NCBI GenBank assembly: GCA_003165465.1
Contig: PLUM01000024.1
Location: 1 to 36,911, forward strand
DNA from: Acidobacteriota bacterium
GTDB lineage: Bacteria; Acidobacteriota; Terriglobia; Acidiferrales; UBA7541
Length of the DNA stretch: 36,911 bases
Direction of reading: 5' to 3'
A model generated the notes under the pieces. It saw nothing but the letters and a program-made list of their open reading frames with translations, did not search any database and had not been told where the DNA came from. This document shows, piece by piece, positions 7,710 through 15,033 of this stretch (positions within the stretch are counted from its first letter, which is position 1; each line of letters starts with the position of its first letter). Position numbers and translations under genes: made by a program.

Positions 7710-8093
7710 TCACAGCTTTTCCCATTTTGCGTTGATGGCCGCGAGTTCCTGCTGCTCGCGCTGGTGCTCGTCGCGACTCCTCCGCCGCTCTTCGTCCAGC
7801 TTGCCGCCCATCGACGCTTCCTTTTGATTGGCGCGATCGATCCATCGCTCGATCCACGCCGTTCGGGCTTCCACGCTCGCCACCTCGGAACGGAATCGAA
7901 TAAACGCTCCGCTAACCTCCACCGCGCGCGGCAGAAAATCCGGCGGCGGCGCCTGCTGCGTTTCGTAGAATAATCGCTTCCAATCCGCCGTCGGCGTCTC
8001 GGAAATGGCGATTTGAATCATGTACAAATTCTCCCGCAATTTTTGTATGGCTTGCGGCGGCCCGGCTCGCTTGATGCCTTCGTACGTCGTCAA
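7710..8093 (-). CDS. Hypothetical protein in the dnaK-dnaJ cluster
   Basis: Unrecognised 127-aa soluble protein. The start is a TTG at 8093 with a good ribosome binding site (CAGGAGAC about 8 nt upstream). There is no signal peptide or membrane segment. The C-terminal half (about residues 95-127) is highly charged and Gln/Glu-rich and looks helical or coiled-coil (KLDEERRRSRDEHQREQQEL). The middle carries aromatic and proline-rich text (FYETQQAPPPDFLPRAVEV). It sits between dnaK and dnaJ, where grpE stands in the actinobacterial operon, but I see no GrpE dimerisation helix or beta-wing pattern. Codon use is like its neighbours and it is likely a real gene. A link to chaperone function is inference from position only. 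Confidence 0.7.
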   Translation of the reverse strand: MTTYEGIKRAGPPQAIQKLRENLYMIQIAISETPTADWKRLFYETQQAPPPDFLPRAVEVSGAFIRFRSEVASVEARTAWIERWIDRANQKEASMGGKLDEERRRSRDEHQREQQELAAINAKWEKL

Positions 8094-8130
8094 CGCCGTC
8101 TCCTGTGAAATGCCTGGGAAAATCAGCGCC

Positions 8131-8159
8131 GCGCGGAGGACCGTTCCGCTCCTCCGCGC
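8131..8159 (-). other. Stem-loop between dnaK and the downstream ORF
   Basis: GCGCGGAGGA and TCCTCCGCGC pair perfectly over a 9-nt loop in the short gap just after dnaK. The minus strand continues with a weak ATTTTCCC tract. It could be a partial terminator or an mRNA-stabilising hairpin that sets a higher dose of dnaK than of the downstream genes. Confidence 0.6.
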
Positions 8160-8171
8160 AACGCGTTACGC

Positions 8172-10115
8172 TTAATTCGGCTTCTTGGTTTCGTCGACGT
8201 CCACGTACTCGGCGTCGATCACTTCGCCTTCCGGCGACGATCCCGCTCCGCCTTTCGGAGCGCCCGATCCCCCGTCCGCCGAGCCGCCTGCGCCGGCCTC
8301 GGCTCCCGCGGCTTGCGCGGTCTTGTACAGCACCTCGGCAAGTTTATGCGAAGCGGTATCGAGCTGCGCGGTCGCCGACTGAATCTGTTCGAGTATGCCG
8401 CCAGCCAGGGCCGTCTTCGCCGCCGCCACCGCTTCTTCGACGGGCTTCGTGTCGGATTCGGCCAGCTTATCGCGATTGTCCGTGATCAGCTTTTCGACCT
8501 GATACACGCGGTTGTCGAGAATGTTTCGCGCCTCGATCTCCGCGAGTTTCTTCTTATCTTCCTCGGCATGAGCCTCGGCATCGGACCGCATCTTCTCGGC
8601 CTCTTCCTTGCTGAGGCCGGTCGAAGCGGTGATCGTGATTTTCTGCTCCTTGTTCGTTGCGCGATCTTTTGCGCCTACGTTCAGGATACCGTTGGCGTCG
8701 ATGTCGAACGTGACTTCGACTTGCGGCAAGCCTCGCGGGGCCGGCGGAATTCCCATCAGATGGAATTTGCCGAGCGTGCGGTTGTCGGCCGCCATCTTGC
8801 GCTCGCCCTGCATGACGTGAATTTCCACCGACGGCTGGTTGTCCGCCGCGGTCGAAAATACTTCCGACTTGCGCGTCGGGATCGTGGTGTTCCGCGCGAT
8901 CAGCACGGTCATCACGCCGCCCAGCGTTTCCACGCCCAGCGACAGCGGAGTCACGTCCAGCAGCAGGATGTCCTTCACTTCGCCGCCGAGCACACCGCCT
9001 TGAATCGCCGCGCCCACTGCGACAACTTCGTCCGGGTTGACGCCCTTGTGTGGCTCCTTGCCGCCAAACAGCTCCTTGACGATTTGCAGCACGCGCGGGA
9101 TACGCGTCGAGCCGCCTACCAGCACCACCTCGTCGATCTTGTCCGGCGTGATGCCCGCATCGGCCAGCGCCTGCTTGGTGGGCCCAATCGTTCGCTGGAG
9201 AATGTCTTCCATCAACTGTTCGAGCTTCGCCCGCGTCAGTTTCAATTGCAGGTGCTTCGGACCAGACGCATCGGCCGTCAGGAACGGCAGATTGATGTCC
9301 GTCTCCTGCATCTGCGACAACTCGATCTTGGCCTTTTCGGCGGCTTCCTTCAGCCGCTGCACGGCCATGCGATCCTTGCTGACGTCCAGGCCCTGGTCCT
9401 TCTTGAATTCGGCGGCCAGCCAATCGACGATGCGATTGTCGACGTCGTCGCCGCCCAGATGCGTGTCGCCGGCAGTGGCTTTCACTTCGACCACGCCTTC
9501 GCCCACTTCCAGGATGGAAATATCGAACGTGCCGCCGCCAAGATCGTAGACCGCGATGGTCTCGTCCTTCTTCTTGTCCAAGCCATACGCCAGCGCCGCC
9601 GCTGTCGGTTCATTAATGATGCGCAGGACTTCGAGGCCCGCCACTTCGCCCGCCTGCTTGGTCGCTTGCCGCTGGCTGTCGTTGAAGTACGCGGGAACCG
9701 TGATGACCGCCTGAGTCACTTTTTCGCCAAGGAAATCCTCGGCGGCGGTCTTCAGCTTCTGTAAAATCATCGCGGACAGTTCCGGCGGAGTATACGACTT
9801 GCCGAAAATGTCGACGCGCGCATCGCTATGCGGGCCCTGCGTGACCTTATAGGGCACGCGCTTGGTCTCGTCCGTCACTTCATCGAACCGGTGTCCCATG
9901 AACCGCTTGATCGAATAGACCGTATTCTCTGGATTGGTTACCGCCTGGCGCTTGGCCACCTGCCCGACCAGCCGTTCGCCCGTTTTCGTGACGGCAACGA
10001 CCGACGGAGTCGTTCGCCCGCCCTCCTGATTCGGAACCACGGTCGGTTCTCCGCCCTGCATCACAGCAACCACCGAATTGGTCGTCCCCAAATCGATTCC
10101 AATGATCTTGCTCAT
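8172..10115 (-). CDS. dnaK: Chaperone protein DnaK (Hsp70)
   Basis: ATP-driven Hsp70 foldase and, in HspR systems, co-repressor. The 647-aa length is typical. The actin-like ATPase domain has [15 protein letters not shown], the [14 protein letters not shown] segment and the [14 protein letters not shown] phosphate motif. The hydrophobic linker [19 protein letters not shown] leads to the substrate-binding domain with [15 protein letters not shown]. The C-terminus is a Gly/Ala-rich tail ending in [17 protein letters not shown], the usual EEVD-like bacterial ending. The start ATG follows a strong GGGAGGGG ribosome binding site. Promoter and HAIR-like operator lie 64-93 nt upstream. grpE is not in this cluster. 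Confidence 0.98.
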   Translation of the reverse strand: MSKIIGIDLGTTNSVVAVMQGGEPTVVPNQEGGRTTPSVVAVTKTGERLVGQVAKRQAVTNPENTVYSIKRFMGHRFDEVTDETKRVPYKVTQGPHSDARVDIFGKSYTPPELSAMILQKLKTAAEDFLGEKVTQAVITVPAYFNDSQRQATKQAGEVAGLEVLRIINEPTAAALAYGLDKKKDETIAVYDLGGGTFDISILEVGEGVVEVKATAGDTHLGGDDVDNRIVDWLAAEFKKDQGLDVSKDRMAVQRLKEAAEKAKIELSQMQETDINLPFLTADASGPKHLQLKLTRAKLEQLMEDILQRTIGPTKQALADAGITPDKIDEVVLVGGSTRIPRVLQIVKELFGGKEPHKGVNPDEVVAVGAAIQGGVLGGEVKDILLLDVTPLSLGVETLGGVMTVLIARNTTIPTRKSEVFSTAADNQPSVEIHVMQGERKMAADNRTLGKFHLMGIPPAPRGLPQVEVTFDIDANGILNVGAKDRATNKEQKITITASTGLSKEEAEKMRSDAEAHAEEDKKKLAEIEARNILDNRVYQVEKLITDNRDKLAESDTKPVEEAVAAAKTALAGGILEQIQSATAQLDTASHKLAEVLYKTAQAAGAEAGAGGSADGGSGAPKGGAGSSPEGEVIDAEYVDVDETKKPN

Positions 10116-10178
10116 GACTTGTTTCCCCTCCCTAAAATCTCGTCCGGTAGTTCCGGTATGAGTGCCACAGACGCAGCC

Positions 10179-10207
10179 ATTTTACATATTGAGTGTATTA
10201 TTGTCAA
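10179..10207 (-). promoter_or_regulatory. Strong sigma70-type promoter of dnaK
   Basis: On the minus strand TTGACA (10207-10202) is a perfect -35, followed by exactly 17 nt and TAAAAT (10184-10179), a 5/6 match to the -10 consensus. The predicted transcript would start near 10172, giving a leader of about 57 nt. It overlaps the HAIR-like element. Confidence 0.8.
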
Positions 10208-10208
10208 G
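10188..10208. promoter_or_regulatory. HAIR-like HspR operator overlapping the dnaK promoter
   Basis: The plus strand reads ATTGAGT, 7 nt, TGTCAAG. The HspR operator consensus (HAIR) is CTTGAGT-N7-ACTCAAG, so spacing is exact and 11 of 14 half-site positions match. It covers the -35 and most of the spacer of the dnaK promoter, where a repressor would block RNA polymerase. The presence of hspR in the same cluster supports the call. Confidence 0.7.
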
Positions 10209-10285
10209 TAGTTTGACTATGGTGCATCTCTTGTGATTACATTCATTTACATGCCAAAGACGCAGCACTTTACCAAAATATGGTT

Positions 10286-10368
10286 CAGAGCTTGGCCAAT
10301 CCGTGACAAATCGGCCTAGCTCTGTGTTGCGCCCGCCCTCGGACGTCGAAGCCGTAGGCGCCTACGGC
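10286..10368. repeat. Two palindromes in the gap upstream of dnaK
   Basis: CAGAGCTTGGCC (10286-10297) pairs with GGCCTAGCTCTG (10313-10324) with one mismatch, and GCCGTAGGCGCCTACGGC (10351-10368) is a perfect loopless palindrome. They lie in a gap of about 400 nt (10116-10513) that otherwise holds the dnaK promoter and the terminator at 10453-10488. No gene is seen there. Confidence 0.65.
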
Positions 10369-10445
10369 GGGGATGGTGGAGGATTGAAAGTTAAACGGAA
10401 GATTGCGGATGCCCTGATTTTGCAGCAAGTGCGGGGACAAGAGGG

Positions 10446-10488
10446 GGAAAAGAAACACCCGCTCCGGATTGAGGGGCAGCGGGCGTTT
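10446..10488 (-). terminator. Rho-independent terminator of the small secreted-protein gene
   Basis: Reading the minus strand after the stop at 10514, AAACGCCCGCT (10488-10478) pairs with AGCGGGTGTTT (10463-10453) apart from one G-T pair, over a 14-nt loop, and is followed by CTTTTCC. Position and structure fit an intrinsic terminator. Confidence 0.7.
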
Positions 10489-10513
10489 CCGATAACTGGA
10501 AAGGAGCCTTTAT

Positions 10514-10798
10514 TTAACGCCTATGTTTGTTGGCGGCTTCGGCGGCGAGCTTGAGCTCCTCATTGACGCGGTCGAGGAGTTCCTTGGCTTTGGCGGCATG
10601 GCCGTCCATGTCCCATTCGTTGGCTCCTTGCGCAGCGGTGATCCTCTCCCAGGCCTGGCGGGAGAGGCGCTGAGCGGCGGCAAGATTGGGATGTCTTTTG
10701 CCACTGATATCTTCCTGCGGCTTTTGTGCGAACACCACGCCACTACAGATCAGCGCAACTCCAAGAAAAGTTCCCAGAGCGAATTTTGAATTCTTCAT
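10514..10798 (-). CDS. Small secreted helical protein, function unknown
   Basis: A 94-aa protein starting at the ATG at 10798, which has a good AAGGAGAA ribosome binding site 8 nt upstream; longer readings to 10873 lack one. Residues 1-25 form a signal peptide (MKNSKFALGTFLGVALICSG, then V-V-F-A-Q). The mature part is a single short helical domain with repeated A/L/E heptad-like spacing (HPNLAAAQRLSRQAWERITA and LLDRVNEELKLAAEAANK). Small periplasmic helical proteins of this kind occur widely in Acidobacteriota, but I cannot name a family with certainty. The gene is monocistronic with its own terminator. Confidence 0.78.
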   Translation of the reverse strand: MKNSKFALGTFLGVALICSGVVFAQKPQEDISGKRHPNLAAAQRLSRQAWERITAAQGANEWDMDGHAAKAKELLDRVNEELKLAAEAANKHRR

Positions 10799-11244
10799 GA
10801 GCACGTTCTCCTTTATCGAGGTGATCAAGCATGTGTCCATTAGCATGCAATGGCACAGCAGGATTGGTTGCACTAAATGGTCAACTAAAAGGAATCCCGA
10901 GGCAATCGAGCGGGGGACGAGGCCGCGAAAGAGTCACTGGGGGTAACCGTACGGCTGACGGGGAGGGTATGCAGTGGACTGGAGGTTGCGAGAATGAGAC
11001 GAAGCGGTCCTGAGCGATGGAAGAGGGCGACGGTGAGTAGGATGACGATGGTCTTTAGTTCATGCGTTCTCCCAGGAATAAAAAATGGTTGTGAACCTCA
11101 GCGCGAGAAGCGGTTGAGAAAATCCAGCAACGCACTGGCAGCGCGCTCGGCTAACCATATATTTTGTCCGCGCGTCTATGAGTGCAGAATGACCCGTTTT
11201 GGGGTTAGAATGCGGTGATCGCAAAATCCTAAGGAGATTGACCC
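10799..11244. other. Intergenic region without recognisable gene
   Basis: Divergent gap between the small secreted protein (minus) and the DsbA-like gene (plus). Short ORFs here are not supported by ribosome binding sites or protein character. A TAGAAT about 40 nt before the DsbA-like start could be a -10 element, but no matching -35 was found at the right distance. I see no tRNA or terminator-like hairpin. Confidence 0.5.
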
Positions 11245-11919
11245 GTGAAATCGCGTACCGTCCGGCGGACTGGAATTCTAATTTTTGTCGCGTTGGTTGC
11301 CATGGCGCCCGCGGCGTTCGCGCAGCAGTCGAAAGCGCCTGCGCCTTCCACGGCCAAGGCCGCTTCGGCAGCCGCGAACCCGGTCTTTCAAAAAACGATT
11401 GGGCAATCGAGCGCGCCGATCACCATGGAAATTTTCGGCGACTTCCAGTGCCCGGCGTGCCGCGTTTTTTTTGAAGGCACGGTGAAGCAGGTGATTGACG
11501 AGTACGTGATTCCAGGCAAGGTGTACATCGTCCATCACGATTTCCCCCTGGATATGCATCCCTACGCGCGGCAGGCGGCTCGCCTCGCGAACGCGGCCGC
11601 GGAATTCGGGCAATTCGAGGCCATCGAGCGGGCGCTGTACGATCATCAGGAGGAATGGTCCACGAAGGGCAACATTGACGAAGTCATGGCCTCCTACTTT
11701 CCCGCCGCGGAATTCAAGAAATTCCAGGCCTATGAATCGCAGCATATCGCCGAAATCAACGCGTCCATCGAGCGCGACCGCGCCCTGGGCGTGCAGCGCA
11801 ACGTGAACCAGACGCCGACCGTGTACATCACGGCTCGCGGCAAGACCGAAGCGCTGCCCGGCGGCGGCGTGGATTACAAGCTGCTGAAAAGTTATTTCGA
11901 CTATTTGCTGCGCCAGTAA
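11245..11919 (+). CDS. DsbA-family thiol:disulfide oxidoreductase (secreted)
   Basis: Periplasmic thioredoxin-fold protein. The 224-aa product starts at a GTG (11245) with AAGGAG 9-10 nt upstream. A signal peptide covers residues 1-26 (MKSRTVRRTGILIFVALVAM then A-P-A-A-F-A). After an Ala/Pro-rich linker, the DsbA/Thioredoxin_4 domain has ITMEIFGDFQCPACRVFFEG with a CPAC active site at C69 and C72, followed by the HHDFPLDMHPYARQAARLA segment typical of DsbA-like proteins with an inserted helical domain. The cis-proline motif NQTPTVYI is near the C-terminus. The next gene, 18 nt downstream, is a MauE/DoxX-like membrane protein, a likely redox partner. CPAC and the fold support an oxidase or isomerase role; direction is not settled by sequence. 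Confidence 0.9.
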   Translation: MKSRTVRRTGILIFVALVAMAPAAFAQQSKAPAPSTAKAASAAANPVFQKTIGQSSAPITMEIFGDFQCPACRVFFEGTVKQVIDEYVIPGKVYIVHHDFPLDMHPYARQAARLANAAAEFGQFEAIERALYDHQEEWSTKGNIDEVMASYFPAAEFKKFQAYESQHIAEINASIERDRALGVQRNVNQTPTVYITARGKTEALPGGGVDYKLLKSYFDYLLRQ

Positions 11920-11937
11920 TCGCCCAACAATAAACAT

Positions 11938-12447
11938 ATGGCCGACACCGCGATCTCACTCGAAACTTCGCCACGCACGCCCGCATGGCCGCGCGCGCTC
12001 CTCCTCTTCGGGCGCGTCGCGCTGGGCCTGATTTTCCTGTTCGCCGCCTACATGAAACTTCATTTCGAGGGCGAATGGCATTTGCGCGACTACCATTTCT
12101 TCTTCGCCATGGCCATCGATTCCTACAAGATGCTGCCCATTTCCATCGTTCAGATCATGGCGCGCGTCCTGCCGTGGTTCGAGCTGGCGCTGGGCGGGCT
12201 GCTGATTGCCGGCGTGGGCTTGCGGCTGATTGGCTCGATCACCAGCGGATTGCTGCTGGCTTTCATCGGCGCCATGACGCGCGCCAAGATCCTGGGCCTC
12301 GAAATCAATTGCGGATGTTTCGGCAATAACGAAAAGCTGGGCACGGCCACCTTGATTCGCGATTCGAGCCTTCTGGTCCTGGCTCTGGCCGTAACGATTG
12401 GAGCGTTTCTCGTCCGGAAACGGCGGGAAACGCCAGAAAACGGTTGA
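11938..12447 (+). CDS. MauE/DoxX-like membrane redox protein
   Basis: A 169-aa integral membrane protein with about four transmembrane helices (roughly residues 20-38, 72-95, 98-112 and 138-157). It carries INCGCFGNNEKLG with cysteines C125 and C127, the pattern of the MauE/DoxX-like family that is related in topology to membrane thiol oxidoreductases. It follows the DsbA-like gene by 18 nt and is probably co-transcribed. Inference: it recycles the CPAC protein by exchanging electrons with the quinone pool or cytoplasmic thiols, as MauE and MauD are thought to work together. Family membership is fairly clear; the reaction is not proven. Confidence 0.82.
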   Translation: MADTAISLETSPRTPAWPRALLLFGRVALGLIFLFAAYMKLHFEGEWHLRDYHFFFAMAIDSYKMLPISIVQIMARVLPWFELALGGLLIAGVGLRLIGSITSGLLLAFIGAMTRAKILGLEINCGCFGNNEKLGTATLIRDSSLLVLALAVTIGAFLVRKRRETPENG

Positions 12448-12496
12448 TTCCCGATCGGCGCGTGGCGATCCCTGTTTGCGCTAAGATGAAAACCTC

Positions 12497-14779
12497 ATGG
12501 TAGATCTGCCGCCGATTACTCTCCGCTTACGCGGCCGCAAGGTTGTCGGGCGCGTCGCATTTTCATTGCTGCTTCTGGCCGCGATTGCCGTTGGCTCCCT
12601 GTCCGGCCTGCTGTTTGTTTATTCGAGCGATCTCCCGCAAATTCACGCGCTCGAGGATTTTCAGCCCGACGTGGTCACCGAACTCTACGCGGACGACGGC
12701 CAGATCATTGGCAACTTCGCCCTGCAGCGCCGCGTCCTTCTCACCTACGAACAATATCCGCAAATCCTGAAGGACGCGATCCTCACGACCGAGGACCAGC
12801 ATTTCGAGCAGCACTGGGGCGTGGATTTCACGCGCGTGGCCGGCGCGGCCGTGAAGGATATTCTTGCGCGCCGCGTCGTGGAAGGCGCCAGCACCATCAC
12901 CATGCAACTGGCCGGAACCCTTTTCCTGGACCGCTCCGACCGCCGGATGGGCCGGAAGATTCAGGAATCGCTCCTGGCCCTGCAAATCGAGCGAAACTAC
13001 ACGAAGCATCAGATTTTTACGATGTATTGCAATCAGATTTATCTTTCCCACGGCAATTACGGTTTTGAAGCGGCCGCCGAATATTATTTCGGCAAGACCG
13101 TCGGCACGCTGAACGTGCAGGAAGCGGCCCTGCTTGCGGGCTTGATTCGCGGCCCGAGCTATTCGCCGATCCTTCATCCGCAGCGCGCGCTCTCGCGCCG
13201 CAATCTGGTGCTCGATCTCATGGCACGCGCCGGAAAAATCACGAACGCGCAGTCTCGGCTGGCCATCGCGCAGCCGCTGGGCGTGCATCTGCAAGCGCCG
13301 CGCAACACCCTCGCGCCGTATTTCGTCGAGGAGATTCGCAAGTATCTCGAGAGCACCTACGGCACGGAAATGGTGCACCAGCGCGGCCTGCGCGTGTATA
13401 CCACGCTCAACGTCCAGATGCAGCAGGCCGCCAATCACGCCATTCGCGACGGCCTCCACGCCTATGACCGCCGGCACGGCTGGCGCGGCAATCTCGACAA
13501 CATCCTGAAGAACAAGACCGACACGCTGGAAACCTACCTGGACGACGACTGGCGCTGGCCGATCGAAAAAGGCGATTACGTCCAGGGCCTGGTGACGGCC
13601 GTGGACCAGAAAGCGGCGACCATCAAAATCGGCTCTCTTCGCGCGCTGCTCACGCCGCCGGATTTTGCCTGGACCGGCCACAAATCTCCCACCGAGCTTT
13701 TCAAGCCCGGCGATCTCGTGGAAGTCGGCATTAAGGAGATCAACGGAATCGCCGCGCACGTTCAACTCAATCAGAATGTCGGCCCGCAAGCCGCCATCGT
13801 GGCCCTCGACAATCCGACCGGAGAGATCAAGGCCATGGTCGGCGGTTACAGCTTTGACGAATCGAAGTTTAACCGCGCGACGCAGGCGCAGCGGCAGGTC
13901 GGCTCTTCCTTCAAAATCTATGTCTTCTCGGCCGCCGTCGAGCAGGGGCTTACTCCCTTTGACACGATTCTCGACGCTCCCTTCACCACCATGAGCGGCG
14001 GCCAGCCGTACTCGCCGCACAATTACGACGAAAAATTCGAGGGCGTGATTACCCTGCGCCGCGCCCTGGACGGCTCGCGCAACGTGCCCGCCGTGAAGAT
14101 CGCCGAAAAACTCGGCATGAACAGCGTGATCGATATGGCCCGCCGTTTCGGAATCACCAGTCCTTTGCCGCCCTATTTGCCCATCACGCTGGGCGCGGCG
14201 GACCTGAACCTGCTGGAACACACCTCGGCGTTCACCGTGTTTCCCGATGACGGCATACGCATCGATCCGCACATGATTCGCCGCGTGACCACCTACGATG
14301 GAGCGTTGCTCGAACAGGCGCATCCCATCGTTCACGACGTGGTGGAACCGGAAGTGGCGCGCACCATGACCGCCATGCTTGAGGACGTTGTCCAGCGCGG
14401 CACCGGAACGCCCGCCCGCGCGCTGGGACGCCCGGCCGGTGGCAAGACCGGCACGACCAACGATTTCACCGACGCCTGGTTCATCGGCTTCAGCCCGGAA
14501 ATCACCGCCGGCGTATGGGTGGGCTACGACGATAAGGCCGTGTCGCTCGGAAAGCCCGAAACCGGCGCGATCGCCGCGCTGCCCATCTGGCTCGAATTCA
14601 TGCAAGGCGCGCTGAGTGGAAAACCCGTGCAGGATTTCCAGAAAGTTGTGCCGCTGGATAAAGTCGCACTGACAAAATCCATCATGGTCGACACGCCGGA
14701 CGACGCTCCCACCGAAGCCGGAGAAGGTCCAACCACGCCGGACGAGGCACCGCAGCAAAACAATCCCGCCACGCATTAA
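12497..14779 (+). CDS. Class A penicillin-binding protein (PBP1A-type)
   Basis: Bifunctional peptidoglycan synthase of the inner membrane. The 760-aa protein has a short cytoplasmic start and a membrane anchor (about residues 18-42). The GT51 glycosyltransferase domain shows ILTTEDQHFEQHWGVD with catalytic E99, and EGASTITMQLAGTLFL at 129-144. After a small OB-like insert the transpeptidase domain has S470-S-F-K473 (SxxK nucleophile motif), S527-R-N529 (SxN) and K650-T-G-T-T (KTGT). All catalytic motifs are intact. The C-terminus is Pro/Glu/Thr-rich and disordered. It lies 49 nt after the MauE-like gene on the same strand and ends at a bidirectional hairpin. Confidence 0.95.
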   Translation: MVDLPPITLRLRGRKVVGRVAFSLLLLAAIAVGSLSGLLFVYSSDLPQIHALEDFQPDVVTELYADDGQIIGNFALQRRVLLTYEQYPQILKDAILTTEDQHFEQHWGVDFTRVAGAAVKDILARRVVEGASTITMQLAGTLFLDRSDRRMGRKIQESLLALQIERNYTKHQIFTMYCNQIYLSHGNYGFEAAAEYYFGKTVGTLNVQEAALLAGLIRGPSYSPILHPQRALSRRNLVLDLMARAGKITNAQSRLAIAQPLGVHLQAPRNTLAPYFVEEIRKYLESTYGTEMVHQRGLRVYTTLNVQMQQAANHAIRDGLHAYDRRHGWRGNLDNILKNKTDTLETYLDDDWRWPIEKGDYVQGLVTAVDQKAATIKIGSLRALLTPPDFAWTGHKSPTELFKPGDLVEVGIKEINGIAAHVQLNQNVGPQAAIVALDNPTGEIKAMVGGYSFDESKFNRATQAQRQVGSSFKIYVFSAAVEQGLTPFDTILDAPFTTMSGGQPYSPHNYDEKFEGVITLRRALDGSRNVPAVKIAEKLGMNSVIDMARRFGITSPLPPYLPITLGAADLNLLEHTSAFTVFPDDGIRIDPHMIRRVTTYDGALLEQAHPIVHDVVEPEVARTMTAMLEDVVQRGTGTPARALGRPAGGKTGTTNDFTDAWFIGFSPEITAGVWVGYDDKAVSLGKPETGAIAALPIWLEFMQGALSGKPVQDFQKVVPLDKVALTKSIMVDTPDDAPTEAGEGPTTPDEAPQQNNPATH

Positions 14780-14874
14780 TACATTTAATACATAGAGAAC
14801 TAATACATAGAGAACGGCCGAAGCTCCCTCCAAGTCCACCCGCAACCAAAATCTCCAGAAACATGGCAGTAGGC

Positions 14875-14970
14875 TAGGCTTCACAGGTTGCGGAAAAAGT
14901 CGATTCGGAGCGGGTTCTAGTAGCACAGGCACTCTGCCTGTGCTACTTTTTCCGCAACCTGTGAAGCCTA
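14875..14970. terminator. Nested palindrome, likely bidirectional terminator
   Basis: Outer arms of 26 nt (14875-14900 and 14945-14970) are perfectly complementary, beginning TAGGCTTCACAGGTTGCGGA. Nested inside is a second perfect hairpin AGTAGCACAGGCA-CTC-TGCCTGTGCTACT (14919-14947). The outer arm contains AAAAAGT/ACTTTTT, giving T-runs on both strands. It lies between the convergent PBP1A and thiL genes. The inner part resembles the dispersed GTAGCACAGGC repeats. Upstream, 14780-14815 holds a duplicated ATACATAGAGAAC. Confidence 0.75.
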
Positions 14971-15033
14971 CGGTGCCACTTTGATGAACGAAAACTCCGG
15001 CCGCGCCACGGATGCAACCAGAGCTTGGCTTCT

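Noticed and set aside
10116-10200. CIRCE element (HrcA operator) upstream of dnaK
   Set aside because: A GAGTGCC half-site-like text is present near 10160, but there is no partner TTAGCACTC at 9 nt distance.
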